Shown: in pieces, positions 36,601 through 48,509 of the stretch | Layout: each line of letters begins with the position of its first letter | Position numbering within the stretch: the stretch's first letter is position 1 | Assembly (NCBI GenBank): GCA_024138015.1 | Contig: JAMXBB010000004.1 | Location: 11,785,300-11,849,299, forward strand | From: Lumnitzera littorea | Taxonomy: Eukaryota; Streptophyta; Magnoliopsida; Myrtales; Combretaceae | Direction of reading: 5' to 3' | Length of the DNA stretch: 64,000 nt | Notes under the pieces: model-generated | The model's input: only the letters and a program-made list of their open reading frames with translations | What the model was told of the DNA's origin: nothing | Databases searched by the model: none | Program-made: the position numbers and the translations under genes

Positions 36601-37313
36601 GCTACATTGCACCTGGTCAGTCTTACCTAAACCTATCTGAAGTAGTTGAATTTAAACTTTCTTACATACTTCCTCTTGCTTTGCAACGTATTTTGGGGAA
36701 CCTGATAGAGTTAAACCATATGAAATTTTTGAGGCAACTAACAACAAACAAGGGCCAATGAAACCAAAAAGGGTGTTAAGAGATGTATTAGAAATGATAT
36801 GAGACATTTAGGTACCAATGGAAACACGGTCCATGATAGAATGCAATTACGGAACAGGATTTATGCAACCAACTCCATGTGCTTTGCATCTGACTAGCTT
36901 TACTAACTCAAATTTTTTCTTTTGGTTTTATATAATTGGCAGAATATGCATACACCATGAAAGTCACAGAGAAATGTGATATCTATAGCTATGGAGTGGT
37001 CCTATTGGAATTGTTGACAGGAAGAACACCGGTACAACCATTAGACCAAGGAGGTGACCTCGTAACATGGGTGAGAAATTATGTCCAGAAACATTCGTTG
37101 TCTCCTGGCATATTTGATGCGCGGTTAAATATTGACGATCGAGGTACTCTCTCTCACAAGACCATGGTTCTGAAAATTGCTCTAATGTGTACTAATATGT
37201 CTCCTTTGGACCGCCCAACAATGCGGGAAGTTGTAATAATGCTTATTGAGTCTAGTGAAAGGGAAAGAAGCTTGGATTCTTCTCATGATAGTGAAGAAAA
37301 AGAAGAAAGGTGA
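33690..37313 (+). CDS. LRR receptor-like serine/threonine kinase (LRR-XI type)
   Basis: Exon 1 is 33690-36615 and exon 2 is 36943-37313 (TGA at 37311). The intron is 36616-36942, with donor G^GTCAGT and acceptor GGCAG^AA, which restores the APE codon. The product has 1098 residues. It has a signal peptide (about 1-21), an LRRNT_2 cap with NPCQWVGVNC, and about 26 LRRs (residues 73-690) of the plant type LxxLxLxxNxLxGxIP. Then come a Cys pair (GLCGEPLGNC), one membrane helix (about 740-763) and the kinase: GRGACGTV loop, Lys833, HRD 928-930 (an RD kinase), DFG 948-950, APE at the exon junction, and GRTPVQPLDQGGDLVTW. The C-terminal tail is acidic. Length and the single late intron fit LRR-XI kinases such as the At5g63930/At2g33170 group. 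It should sit in the plasma membrane and pass an extracellular signal inward, with ligand unknown. The start is the first in-frame ATG after a stop at 33669. An out-of-frame ATG at 33665 overlaps it. Confidence 0.96.
36616..36942 (+). other. intron of the receptor kinase gene
   Basis: 327 bases, GTCAGT...TTGGCAG, with a pyrimidine-rich and T-rich 3' end (36908-36935). The reading frame of exon 1 stays open into it until a stop at 36759-36761. An unspliced transcript would therefore encode a protein cut off just before the APE motif, with 48 intron-encoded residues. Confidence 0.93.
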
Positions 37314-38702
37314 TTGTAAATTTATAGTTTTGGTTATTTATATAGGGTGATTTTTTGTTACATAATTCATCCTTGTATTGCTTAAGCTAGAGGACTCTAC
37401 TTGTAAATTCTCTAATGCAGAATCCGTGCTTCTGTTTTCATACTGAGTCATTGATCCATTTGAAGCAGCATTAGTACAGACAGATGGAATATATTCTGTT
37501 TCTGTATTCTTGCAAGATTTAAGCCTGAATAAGGAAGAAAGTCGAGCAGGATGACCATTAGAAATTGCCTAAAGAACTTTTTGCCAAATCAAAACATGTC
37601 AATACCAGATTTGTTCTGCCAAAATAGCAAATATGGCTTGTCTGCAGGCTTGACGACTCTCTTTACAAGGCTCTCCTGACCTGTGTTCTCTCTTCATCGA
37701 ATAGGGGTTTGGGCCCAGTTCTGAGGAGTTTGACCCTAGACTAGCTTAAGAGATCAAGTCCAGTCATTCTCTCTTCTCAGTTCCCTGTATTTTTCAATTT
37801 TCAATATCGAAGAGAAGAGGTAGTGCCTCAGTCTGGTGGTAGTTCCTTGTCAGGCTAATACGTAACTAATGATTCTTTTTATCTACATGGTGCAAAAGTT
37901 ACTAACAGGTCTTAATTTGGTACTTACTGGTTCCTATAAATCACTCAACAATCTCTTTTCTCTACTTCAAAGGACTTGAGTGTTTGACCATCCTCCATTC
38001 AAGGAGGCGGTATCATTGTCGCATCCCTTTACAATTTGGTTTAATTTTTTCCCCTTTCGCTGTGCAATTCCATTCTGTCTGCCACTCTCTCCTCTAGAAG
38101 CCTTGTCACCCTAGAAGCCCAGTCGCTCATAGTATGCTCACCAACTTCAACCTTTTTACGTCCCATATTGTACACCCACTAGTCGGGGTTAGCTCTGTTA
38201 TCGTTGGGAACATTCTAGTTTGATGATAGTTTTTATTCATGCTAACAGGTGATTATAAGGTCTTTATTATCACTTGGTCCAAAAGTCAACTAATTAGGAC
38301 TAGGTGTTTACTATCTCATGCTCGTAAGTGACTTTCACTCTCCTTTGCAATTCATGTGAGACTTGCTATCTCCTCTTTGCTTCCAAGGGCCCTAAGGGAC
38401 TGACAGAGTGTGAGGATGATGCAAGGGAAAACCATGTGATTTTGTATTTACTATTGGGCACTGAACCTTTAGCTCTAGTTGTGAAAAGAATTCGATAAAA
38501 TATCTGTACAAATTGGCATTTCATGGAGTGGAACCGTTAAAAATAAATTCGTCAGACAGTCTATCAGAAACCATTACATATACATTTTTAACAAAAGTTA
38601 CACCGATCATCTTTCCAAGACTCATTGGAAAGCAGAAAAATGGCTAAAAAGATTAACTGAGAAGTTTGAGTTCTCTATATTTATAACAAATTAAGTTATT
38701 TA
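37314..38702. other. 3' UTR of the receptor kinase gene, then intergenic
   Basis: The first few hundred bases should be 3' UTR. AATAAGG at about 37528 is a possible polyadenylation signal. 37560-38560 has a more balanced composition than the surroundings, but contains no open frame or domain I recognise. Confidence 0.4.
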
Positions 38703-41343
38703 TCTAGACATTTCATTTTTGCCCTCTATATTTTAGTTTATTTATTATCTAGAGAAATGGTCCTTTATAATATTGAAAATTAAAAAATATATATAATAAA
38801 AAAATAAAAATGAAAAAAAAAAGAGAGTTTAAATTTGTTTAGTCATAGATCATTTTTAGGAAACTTAATTTAGGGTCATGGAATTTTTTGCACCTCATTT
38901 GGGGTCAAATTAATTTATTAATGGGTTTTAGTCTATTTTAATTTCAATTTTAGGTTAAGATTGGATTTAGGGTTATTTTTAATTAGTTGTTTATTTATTT
39001 GATTAAATATATAAAAAATAAAAAAGAAAAAAGATTTTCAAAAATGTTAACAAAAGAAAATCTGGTGTTCTAGAATCCTTTCAAAACAAATTAGATTGAG
39101 TTGTTGGAGTTGTTATTCTTTGATTTAATAGAATCATAGCTTAATGATTATTGAAAATAACAAATCTAAAACGATAATAGATCCAACAAAAATTTGTAAA
39201 GATTCAAATCTAGATTAGCTTTCTCTTTATCAATTTAGATTTGAAATTATTAAAAAGATTTGTTTTTGAGTTATATAAACAGTAATTGAGCAATAGTAGA
39301 AGAGAGTTCATGAAAAAAGAAAAAAAAAAACAATAGCAAACATCAAACCCGTCTATTGCCTTCAATTACGTAATTTGAATACATTCATGCATGATCAACG
39401 CATCACCATTATGCAGCAACATTTGACATTACACGCACAACCCATGACAGCTACAGAGATCAAACGACCTTTAACTGAACCTACATTCGCGATCGGAACT
39501 CGTGACTGCTACCACTAACGACTCAAACGACCATCACAAGTCATGACGTTTGTGCTAATCGACCTTTTGTTAATCATTGTCTCATGAAAATGAAATGCTA
39601 CCCTTGATTTGTTGTCTAGAAGTCCCTGCATAACGTTGGATTAGCGGTTGCTATTGGAGTGCGACTCGAATTGGCTGGAGCATCTACGTGAACATCCTTT
39701 GGCCATCTGATTTGCATGTTTTTGGTGGGTTTTGTCTTACCTTTCCTTTCCTTTTTTTTATTTGTTTTTTACTTTACCCTCTTTTCAATAGTTTTAGTTG
39801 TTTTATTATTTAAAAAAAAAAATAGTAATAAAAATAGGACTGGCGCTAACTTGTCTTTGCCTTTGTGCAAGACATTAGTTACAACTTTTTTTTTAATATG
39901 TTTTTTTAGTTTTACTTTGTGGATTTTTTTATATTTTATTAATATAATATTGGTTTTTCTTAAAGTCGAATAAAATACATGCTAACGAATATCTCTTTGT
40001 AGGTTTCTGTACTAGTAGTCGATATTTTAGTTAGTTTATTTATTTATTTTCGATATGTTTATTAGAATTTTATGTTTTAGCACTGTCTTAGGATATGTTG
40101 CATATTTTGGATTTGAGTTGCACGCTTTATAAAAATTTATGTTTTATTCAAATTTGTATTTTTTAAAAATTGTATTTTTTTAGGAAATGGCATTTTTAGA
40201 AAAATCACATATTTTTATAAGGTTGCATGTTTTTAGAAAAATTGCATTAGGCATGGTAGGGTTCTTTAGAAAAAAAAAAAATCATGTTGTCACTTATTTA
40301 GTTTTTCATAAAATAAAAAAATCTTTAATTGACATATTCTCTATAGTTAGATATCTTTTTCATAGTTTAAGCTTCCTTTTTATATTTTAGACATATTTTC
40401 CGTAATTAAATATCTTTTTTATGATTTAGGAATGTTTTGTACAGTTAGACTTATTTTCTATGATTTAGATGTCTTTTGCATAGTTAGATATATTTTTCAT
40501 GGTTTAGGCATATCTTTTCCATATAAAAGATTTATCATGTAGATGCATATTTCATAAAAATCGTATTTTTAGGTCTTAGAGTTAGTCTTGAAAATAAAAA
40601 AATTTATTATTTATTTTTTTTATAAAAAATAAAAATATTAATTTGAAAATTTTCAAAAAAATTATGTTTTCAGTTTTTTTTTTTAATTGGGAATAACAAT
40701 TAAGCTTTTAGGGATTTTTCTTAATAAAAATAAAACAGTTAATAAAAAAAATAGATTTAGCCTGATTTTTTTTTTTTTTTGTAAAAAGAACCAACTCATT
40801 AAAGTATTTTTAAGAACGAACTATGAATGTTTAATCTCGATTAGTAGGTACGTAAGTACTTCCGGGGGATATAAAATCTATAAAAACTTTAGCTTTCCAT
40901 TTTTTTTTTTGTAAATTATAATTCAAATTAACTATTTTGTAAGATAAATCAAATTTAATTTATTTATTGGTAAGTTATTTTTTTTTAAATGTTAAAAAAG
41001 GTAATTTTGAAAACTAAATCAAAATTTGAAAAATCAATGGTGGTACCCGTAAGGGTTTAATAGGGTAGCTCCTAAGCTTAAAAAATCTAGTTTTTTGAAT
41101 TTTTTCCAAAAATTTTTCAAAATGTCAATTAGTGACCAAATTAAAATTGATCTATCTAATCGGTTTTAGTTTGATCATTTTTCCTAGTTTTTAGTGGTTA
41201 GTGACTCCAAAATTTTTCAAAATAAAGAAATCAATTTTTATTTACTTTTAATCAAGGGTTTAAATTAAATAGACATAGGGTTTAGTTTAAATCAGGTTAA
41301 GAGAAATGAAATTAAAATTAGAAATCGAAAAATTAGGTTCTAT
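38703..41343 (+). repeat. 5' LTR of the LARD-like element
   Basis: It starts TCTAGACATTTCATTTTTGC, a mutated form of the TGTAGACACC start kept in the 3' LTR. It contains the inverted equivalent of the 20-bp array of copy A (about 40320-40540) and one diverged copy of the block that is doubled in copy A (near 40840-40880). Open frames at 39716, 40187 and 40687 are AT-rich translations within the LTR and are not genes. Confidence 0.75.
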
Positions 41344-44300
41344 AGCTTGATGCCTCTATTGGGGACGTCAAAAGGGCTAGCTACTTGAATTTTCTAAAAT
41401 TAGTATTATCTTTCAAGAATACTCGAGTCAATTATTCATGTAAATTTTCTTTTTTCTTTTCATTGTAAAACATAAATTGTTGTACTAACATATTTGTTAC
41501 AGCTTACTTATGGAGTTTCCTTGGGAGGGTTTTAATTTTATGAATCATATGTGCGGTATATGTAGTTAGAAACATGTCGTCTTAAAACCTTAAGAGGGGG
41601 CTACTGTGTAAGCTTTAGATGTTGTGGGGCAACTATCTTCTGGAGCCGATCAAGCTACCCCACTCAAGTTTCCATGTGATCAAGGAATCGTTTCTTCAAA
41701 ATGTATGAGGTCGTTTAACTTGAGAACCTTTAGAACCTACCCTAATTGCATACACGAACCCTGATTGATGAATAAATAATAATGAGGCATGTTAACTAAG
41801 GGTTGTTAGGGTGTCGGAATTCCCATATTATACATGCAAATCTAATATAGATTAGTTCTGTATATAGGACTTTCTTAATGTAAAATTGTAAGTCTCCATG
41901 TATCTTATATTTCCTTATATTTGTATGTATTGTTTATATTTCCCTATAATTTTAAATTTATTATAATAATGGAATTCCGATATAACTATGACCCTAAACA
42001 CTTAATATTGGCACATTACCATTTGATCGTTGATTCTTTGCATCTGTGTGTTTTCATTTTACATTTTGTGTCCTTATCTTTATTTATCTGTAAATATTCA
42101 TGGTTGATATTATGTCCTAATTTCTAAAAGTTAGGTACATAAATAATCATGTTTTACTACCCTATAAAATAATACACTTCTTTTGAAAGCTCGTTCTCAA
42201 GTGATTAAAAGTGAAAAGAAAAAAAAAAGAATTAATCCTGTAAAATAATTTTATGTAGTTGCCATTTTGCCATGTATTTTGCAAGTTAAGAATATTTATT
42301 CTTTTAGATAGATTAGTACCTTGTAAATAGGCTTCCTCTTTCAGAATAAATAGGATTTATAAATGATCTTTGATTACTTTACTTTGTTCATATATTATAT
42401 CCTTCAAAATAAAAAAAGAACCTTTTCTCTTTTAAAATATCAAGCTTATATTCTTTTTTTGTAAATAAGTCCTTTAATAGCATTCATTAAATTGTTGTTC
42501 TCTGTTAATAAAAAAAAAATGTAAATATAAACATATAGGCTTGTAAGTAGAATTATGTATAGGCTTAGATATATAATCTTAAGAAAGTAATTCCCCATTT
42601 ATAATTTGATTACTTGGTCTTTACAAAATAAAGCCTTATCTCTATCTATCCATCTATCTCTCTCTCTCTCTCAAAAAAGAAGTTGCTAGCGGTTACAAAT
42701 TTTAATGGGACTTAGGACAAACATGAACCACATGGCTTGTTAAGGTAGCTAACCAAACATAAACCCATGGCCCATCAAAATAGTCTAACCAACTTAAAAC
42801 CCCTGAGCCATCAAGTTTAAACATGAACCAAGTCAAAATACGAAGCCATGAAACACTATCCTGAGCTTGATCCCCAATACAAATAAAAAGGGCAATTTAC
42901 AGTCCCTTCTATCTTAAAAGATGTTAATGCTAGCCTATTTGACTCTAAAGAACCAGACCTGAAATCACACATAGGAGTTAAAGGGCATTAAAACCTACAA
43001 GTCTAGGCTGATTTAAGCAAGAACGTGAAAGGTATGGGGCATTTGGTTTTTGAAATTTCATGAAAGATATTATTTCACAACTAGAGCATGTTTCAAGGAA
43101 TTGGTAGCAAGGTTAATCTTTATCCTATGGCAAATCAATCCCTAAGTAGAGACTTAGGAACTCATTTTTAAAAGGTTTGGAATGAAAAGAGGCAAGTTAC
43201 ATCCTATACACTATCGTTAAACACTTTAACAGATGAGAGACATCATGGTGAGGGATTTTTAGACTCATTCCTTAAAGAAGATCCGTTTTGAATGTGATAC
43301 GTAGATTAAAATGAAGTTAGGCATTTATTTTCAAATCTTAAACATAATTATCCTTTGTTAACCCTATTAAACTAATTTAGAGAGTTTTCCAATGTAAACC
43401 TTGTTAAGAACCACCCCACAGTAGGGTAATTTAGAGGTTAGGGTTATTAATTAGGAGAGAATGATAAAATTAGTTTATACTTACCTTAGAAATAATAATT
43501 CAAGAATAACTTTTGTTTTTAATAAATTGTTTCCTCTAAAGAAGAGCCAAATGTCTCAGGACTACACATATCTTACCTAAGCCCATACGCTTGGAACCTA
43601 TGGATTTAGGACCTTGATTCATCTAAAGAAAAAGGCTCGACAAAAGAGATAATTATTTTTGGGGAGAGAAAAATAAGAAATAATAGGGCCAAAAAAAAAA
43701 AAAAGAGAAGAAAGAAAGAAAAAGGGAGAAAGGCTTGAATATTGAGCTTGAGAAAAGCCTTAACCAAAGAAGGCCCAAAAACCTAAGTTGCTCTAAGAAC
43801 ACGAGGTCCTAAATCACATTCCCAACCACTAACACAAAACCCCATATTTATTTTAGAATCACACTCCAAATCACGAACACAAAACCTTCCTATCCATCTT
43901 GAATCACAAAAAACCTCCTCACCCACAATATCTCCCTACTAAAAGCTCTTCTGATCTTAAAAAATAATTTGTCTAAAATAAAAGTTGTTTCTGAAATTAG
44001 GGTAAACATATGTCTAGTTTTTTTTCTAAGGGTTCTTAACTTATATACCTAAGTTAGATAAAAATATTTATTTTAAAATAGTCCCTCTCATTAATCCCTT
44101 TTGAAACCATTTGACTAAAAGCCTAGTTATTGAACCCAAAAAGATATAATAAATTGATCAAAGCGTATCACTTATAAATTGGACTATAATTTTTGGAATA
44201 GTAGTCAAGAGCGAAATCTAGATCAAGAGCGAGTAAGGAAGTTTTTTTTGACTAGACTAATCAAGAGTAGGAAAGGAATGTTTGAAATCACAAGGCCCCA

Positions 44301-45820
44301 TTAAGAAGCTCAATATCAGGATTAGGAGACATTTTCAGAAACTAAGAAAGATATAAGATGCCTTATATGGTTACCAAGGAATGGAATGGTTATAGCACTT
44401 GTTCCTTAAATTAAAATTTATATCTGTTAGCAAACTTTCAAAAAAAAAAAAAACAAAAATAAAGAAAAAAGAAGAAAGAAAAAAGAGAGAGAGAAAGTAA
44501 AGGCTTATCACAAGTTTTTCCATCCATTTTTAAGTCCATATTAGCCTGCATGGCCAAATCTTAGAAATCATGTCATCTACTTCTAAGTTATTCTCCTTGA
44601 TGTAGTTTTTGATGTCTACTAATTCTTTTTCAAGTCAAGAAACCTTGTCCCTGATGGCTTTTTGTGTCATAAATGGTTTTGTAAATTTCTTAAGTTAAGA
44701 GGTTTTTCAAAAGGTTACATCCCCCAGTTTTGCTTTGTAGGGTTCTTAGCCAGCCCGTAGGGTGCTTACCCTTTGTCCATCTCTTTTAGGGTTTTAACTA
44801 GCTCATAGAGCACTATCCTTATCTATATTCTTTTTTAGGGTTCTACCCAGCTCATAAAGCATTATCTTGATTTACATTCTCATCTAGGAATCTAGCTAGC
44901 TCATAAAGCGTAGTCCTGATTCACATTTTCGTAGTGTTCTAGTCAGCTCATAAAACGCTGTTCCAGTTTATATTTCTCTTTTAGGGCTCTAGTTAGCTCA
45001 TAGAGCGATGTCCTCACCATATTTTTTTAGGGTTCTAGTTAGCTTATAGAGTGTTTCTTGATTTATATTTCTTTTATAGGTTTTACCTAGCTCAAGGAGC
45101 GTTTCACCTGTTTGCTGAGGTTAGTTAACTTAAAAGGGTATGACTAGGTTCTTATTTAAGGTCTTAGTTAGCTTAAGAAGTGCTTTACTCATTCACATAA
45201 GTTAGTTAGCTTAAAAGGGCACGACCATGTTCTCTTTTAAGGTCTTGGTTAGCTCAAGGAGTGCTTTACCTATTCACCTAGGTTCGTTAACTCAAAAGAG
45301 CACTACTAAGTTCTTTTTATGGTCTTAGTCGGCTTAAGGAACACTTCACTCGTTCACTTAGGTTAGTCAGCTTACAAAGCACTACCTTCCTTTTAGTATT
45401 TTTTAGGGTCTTAATAAGCTTAAGAAACGCTTTGCTCTTTCACTTAGGTTAGCCAACCCATAGGGTGTTACCCTCCTTTTAGTATCTTTTAGAGTTTTAG
45501 CTAGTTTAAGGAGTACTTTGCCATTCACAAAGGTTAGCCAGTTCACAGGGTGCTACCCTTCTTTTAATATCTTTTAGGGTTTTTGCCGGCCTATAGGGCA
45601 CTACCCTTCTTTTAGTATTTTTTGGGTTCCTGTTAGCTTATAGGGGTGCTACCTTAACTATCTTTCTTTTTGAGCCCTTTATCATCAAATTTCTAGTGGA
45701 CCAAGCCTAAGATAGCTAGTTAATAGCAACGCTTTTTAGGACAAAGCCATCTATAAGGCAAAAATGGTGTTTTTTTTTTTTTTGTCTTTATGGAAAAATT
45801 TTACTATAAAAAGGAGTAAT
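41344..45820 (+). other. interior of the LARD-like element
   Basis: The leader at 41344-41760 matches copy A (2600-3062 inverted), including GATGTTGTGGGGCAAC and CTACCCCACTCAAGTT. 41760-44700 shows no gag-pol domain, a (TATC)n/(TC)n tract at about 42640-42672, and several purine-rich stretches (43690-43735, 44440-44500). 44740-45660 is a tandem array, described separately. A frame at 41921-42127 is not supported as a gene. Confidence 0.6.
44740..45660. repeat. Hierarchical tandem array, 48-bp then 83-bp units
   Basis: About seven diverged units of roughly 48 bases (44740-45076) have the core AGGGTTCTAGTTAGCTCATA followed by AGAGCG. They give way to about six units of roughly 82-87 bases (45077-45580), each made of two related halves, one around GGTCTTAGTTAGCTTAAG and one around AGGTTAGTTAGCTTAAAAGG. 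Shorter units return at the end. The array sits in the 3' part of the interior, just upstream of the 3' LTR, which is the usual place for satellite-like arrays in Tat/Ogre elements. Confidence 0.8.
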
Positions 45821-46645
45821 TGTAGACACCTCATTTTTGCGCTCTCACCTAATGTTTTATTTTATTTATTATCTAAAGAAAGGGTCCTTTATAAAATTGA
45901 AAATAAAAAAATTAAAAATGAAAAAAAAGAGTTTAAATTTGTTTAGTCATAGATCATTTTTAGGAAACTTAATTTAGGGTCATGGAATTTTTTTGCACCT
46001 CATTTGGGGTCAAATTAATTTATTAATGGGTTTCAGTCCATTTTAATTTCAATTTTAGGTTTGGTTTAGATTTAAGGTTATTTTTAATCGGTTGTTTATT
46101 TATTTGATTAAATATATAAAAAATAAACAAAAGGAAAAAAATATTTTCAAAAAGATCAACAGAAGAAAATCCGGTGTTCTAGAATCTAAATCTAAAATAA
46201 ATTTGATTGAGTTGTTGGAGTTGTTATTGTTTGGATTTAATAGAATCATAACCGAATGATTTTTGGAAACGACAAATCTAAAACGATAATAGTAAATCTG
46301 ATAAAGATTTGTAAAATTTCAAATCTAGATTTTTTTTTATCAATTTAGATTTGAAATTATTGAAGACATTTGTCTTCAGGTTATATAAATAGAGATCAAG
46401 TAGTAAGAGAGGAGAGTTCATGAAAAAAACAAAAAAAAAAACAAAAAAAAAACAACAATAGCAAACACCATGCTTACCCCTTGCCTTTAATTACGTACTT
46501 CGAACACATCTATGCGTGACTAACGTATTACCATTGTGCAACAACATTTAACACTACATACATAACTTACGATAGCTACAAAGCCCAGACAACCTTCAAC
46601 CAAACCTAGATTCGTGATCTTGTTGCCATTGACACTTGGTGCTAT
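45821..46645 (+). repeat. 3' LTR of the LARD-like element, truncated
   Basis: It matches the first about 815 bases of the 5' LTR from TGTAGACACC onward. Homology is last seen around ATTCGTGATC (46611), equivalent to ATTCGCGATC at 39486, and fades by about 46645. The remaining about 1.8 kb of the LTR is missing, replaced by gypsy-related sequence. Confidence 0.7.
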
Positions 46646-47320
46646 TAATGATTACAAGTACTACTATATTAAATATTCACACGTCAAATTCTTTTATTTC
46701 AATCTATTGATGGGATTATACAGAGATGATATGTGTTGTAGTAGTATTGTGCATGTGAGGCATTATCGGCTATTTATTAGTGTTTTCCGAGGTCGTGGTG
46801 GTAGACACTCCTATTTGGGTTGTTTGTTCTTATCCTTAGTTATCTTATATTGGAAGAATTTGAAGTATATAGATGGAGAAGAGAAGAATGGAGTTGTAAG
46901 GAAGTGAATGAGATGACAAGTGCTGAAAATGAAGTTAAGGGGCCGATTGGGAGAGGATGAAGCTATAAGAGTCCTTAAGGTAGAAGAGTAGTTTGAGGTC
47001 TAACAAGTTCAGATTCCCCAAACTCATATCTTGTTTGAGCTTGAAGTTGAGTTATTCCTCATGATTGCTAGCTGTTGGAACTACTTAGGGGTAATTGATA
47101 GGATATATGATGTGTGGAAGGAAGGTTGTTTGATAAAAAGCATGATTAATTGCACTCATGATGAGTGGAAAGAGTGCTAGATTTTGTTCACTCTGATCAT
47201 TGGATTGAGCTGTTGTAGTTTGCTTTTATTTCACTCTTGCAGATTTGTTTTTGATCCAAGTGGAAGTTGGAGTAATCTATTGTCAAGTTTCAGGTTGAAA
47301 CTTTTTTAAGAGGGGGATGA
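46646..47320 (+). mobile_element. 3' internal end of a Ty3/gypsy-like element
   Basis: This stretch ends in a clear polypurine tract (TTAAGAGGGGGATG, about 47306-47319) next to the LTR at 47321. This marks it as the 3' internal end of a plus-oriented LTR element. No pol domain is readable. The open frame at 46614-46907 spans the junction with the LARD and resembles no known protein. Confidence 0.5.
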
Positions 47321-47843
47321 TGATAGGATTCGGGGCATCGATCCAACCAAATATTGAAGCTTAGCTCATCTACTCCTCATCCAAACATCTCATTTGATCA
47401 TTTATTTTTGTTTATGTTATTTAGACATCTTATTTCTTGTATTATTCTTAGATTACCCTCATATTTATTTTGTATTTATGGGAATGTCACTAGGGCATTT
47501 TTTTGGTCCTTTTATTTATAAGTTTGCCACTATGTATAAATAGAATACATGTATAGGGTTTTAGCAGACTTGATACATTAATGAAAAACCTTTAAGACTT
47601 TTCTCTTGAAAAACTTTTCTCTACCTGCTCTTATAAATCCTTTTAGCAAGGATTGTGGTGATTAACCTTATTATTCGAATTGGTGCGTCACATCCGGCGA
47701 GTCTTAGGCCATGTAGGATTGAGTGGTGCGTCATATTCGTTTGGTAGTTGCTTGGGCTTTGCTAGCTTTTCTTATGTTTTCTTTTAGTTTACCTTGTTGT
47801 GGTGCTTTTCCATATGTTTGACTTTAGAGACGAATCAACTTCA
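47321..47843 (+). repeat. LTR, about 523 bp, with internal sequence on both sides
   Basis: It starts TGATAGGATTCGGGGC after a polypurine tract and ends GAATCAACTTCA before a primer site. A TATA box (TATAAATAG at about 47535) lies about two fifths of the way in. A normal LTR has internal sequence on one side only. This one has a PPT at the left and a PBS at the right. Confidence 0.75.
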
Positions 47844-47844
47844 T

Positions 47845-47856
47845 TGGTATCAGAGC
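47845..47856 (+). other. primer binding site (tRNA-Met type)
   Basis: TGGTATCAGAGC begins one base after the LTR end at 47843. It is an exact match to the usual plant tRNA-Met primer site. Confidence 0.85.
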
Positions 47857-48505
47857 TTTTGGTGAGACATGCGTGAAAGTTGTTCATATTCTTAGTAGTC
47901 ATGGTATTATACTATTTGTACTAGGTTATTAAGTTAAGTAGTAGTATTTTCAGTAGTTAATTTTAGTTACTATAGTGTATATTAGTTGTGGGTAGTTGCA
48001 AAAGTTGAGTAGTAATAATTTTTGGGTTATTGTTAGTTGTATTTTGTTGTAGTAGTATTTGTGCAATTGTCTTAGTAGAGGTTCTAAGTCAAGTATAGTA
48101 GGGTGTATTGCGTATTTGTTAAATATTCTCTTTGGAATTTACTGTATGGACTAGACTATTAGAAGATAGTGTCAATAATAGTGGAGATAGTCCTTACGGA
48201 AGCTTGAAGAGACGTGTTGATAACTTGGAATATATGAATCAAAATCTCACTAATTCTATCTAGAAACTTATTGGTTTAGTCAAAGGTCATAGATGTGTTG
48301 GTTGAGGTGAAAGAAGGGAACGAGTACCCACTGGTATAAGTGGCTCCAATGAGCTTGATGACGATGAATGACAACTGAGTCGAGGAGAAGAGAAAATCGA
48401 CTGGAGCTAAGGAGAAGTAATGATAGGAATATTGACTTCGAGGTAAACCAATGAGCCTGAAGAAGAGAGCTGAAGCCAAGAAGAGATGTGGATGAGTAAA
48501 GCTCC
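47857..48505 (+). pseudogene. Ty3/gypsy leader and gag N-terminus, relic
   Basis: About 290 bases of leader after the primer site lead to a gag-like N-terminal segment around 48170-48240 (SLKRRVDNLEYMNQNLT), as seen at the start of many plant gypsy gag proteins. It breaks into stops after 48260 and ends near 48505, where an oppositely oriented pol fragment begins. Frames on the other strand at 48507-48276 are shadows. Confidence 0.5.
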
Positions 48506-48509
48506 AATA

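Larger units (their letters stand above)
38703..46645 (+). mobile_element. Family A element, LARD-like (large LTRs, non-coding interior)
   Basis: The 5' LTR is 38703-41343 (about 2.64 kb), followed by a degraded primer site (about 41344-41370). The interior of about 4.45 kb has no readable gag or pol. A purine tract (AAAAAGGAGTAAT) precedes a 3' LTR that starts TGTAGACACC at 45821 and stops matching near 46645. The first about 815 bases of the two LTRs align directly (for example GAGTTTAAATTTGTTTAGTC, GGGGTCAAATTAATTTATTA, GGTGTTCTAGAATC). The family is the same as the inverted copy at 2600-5617. Long LTRs with a non-coding interior define a large retrotransposon derivative (LARD), moved by an autonomous partner. 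Its relation to Tat/Ogre Ty3/gypsy elements is inferred from the primer site and the tandem arrays. Confidence 0.75.

Noticed and set aside
39716..40914. Three plus-strand frames rich in Phe, Leu, Ile and Lys
   Set aside because: They are translations of T- and A-rich LTR sequence. The apparent membrane helices are a composition effect.
46614..46907. 97-residue plus frame
   Set aside because: It spans the junction between the truncated LARD LTR and gypsy sequence, and matches no family I know.
48276..48507. Minus-strand Ser/Leu-rich frames
   Set aside because: They lie opposite the gypsy gag relic and have only low-complexity content.
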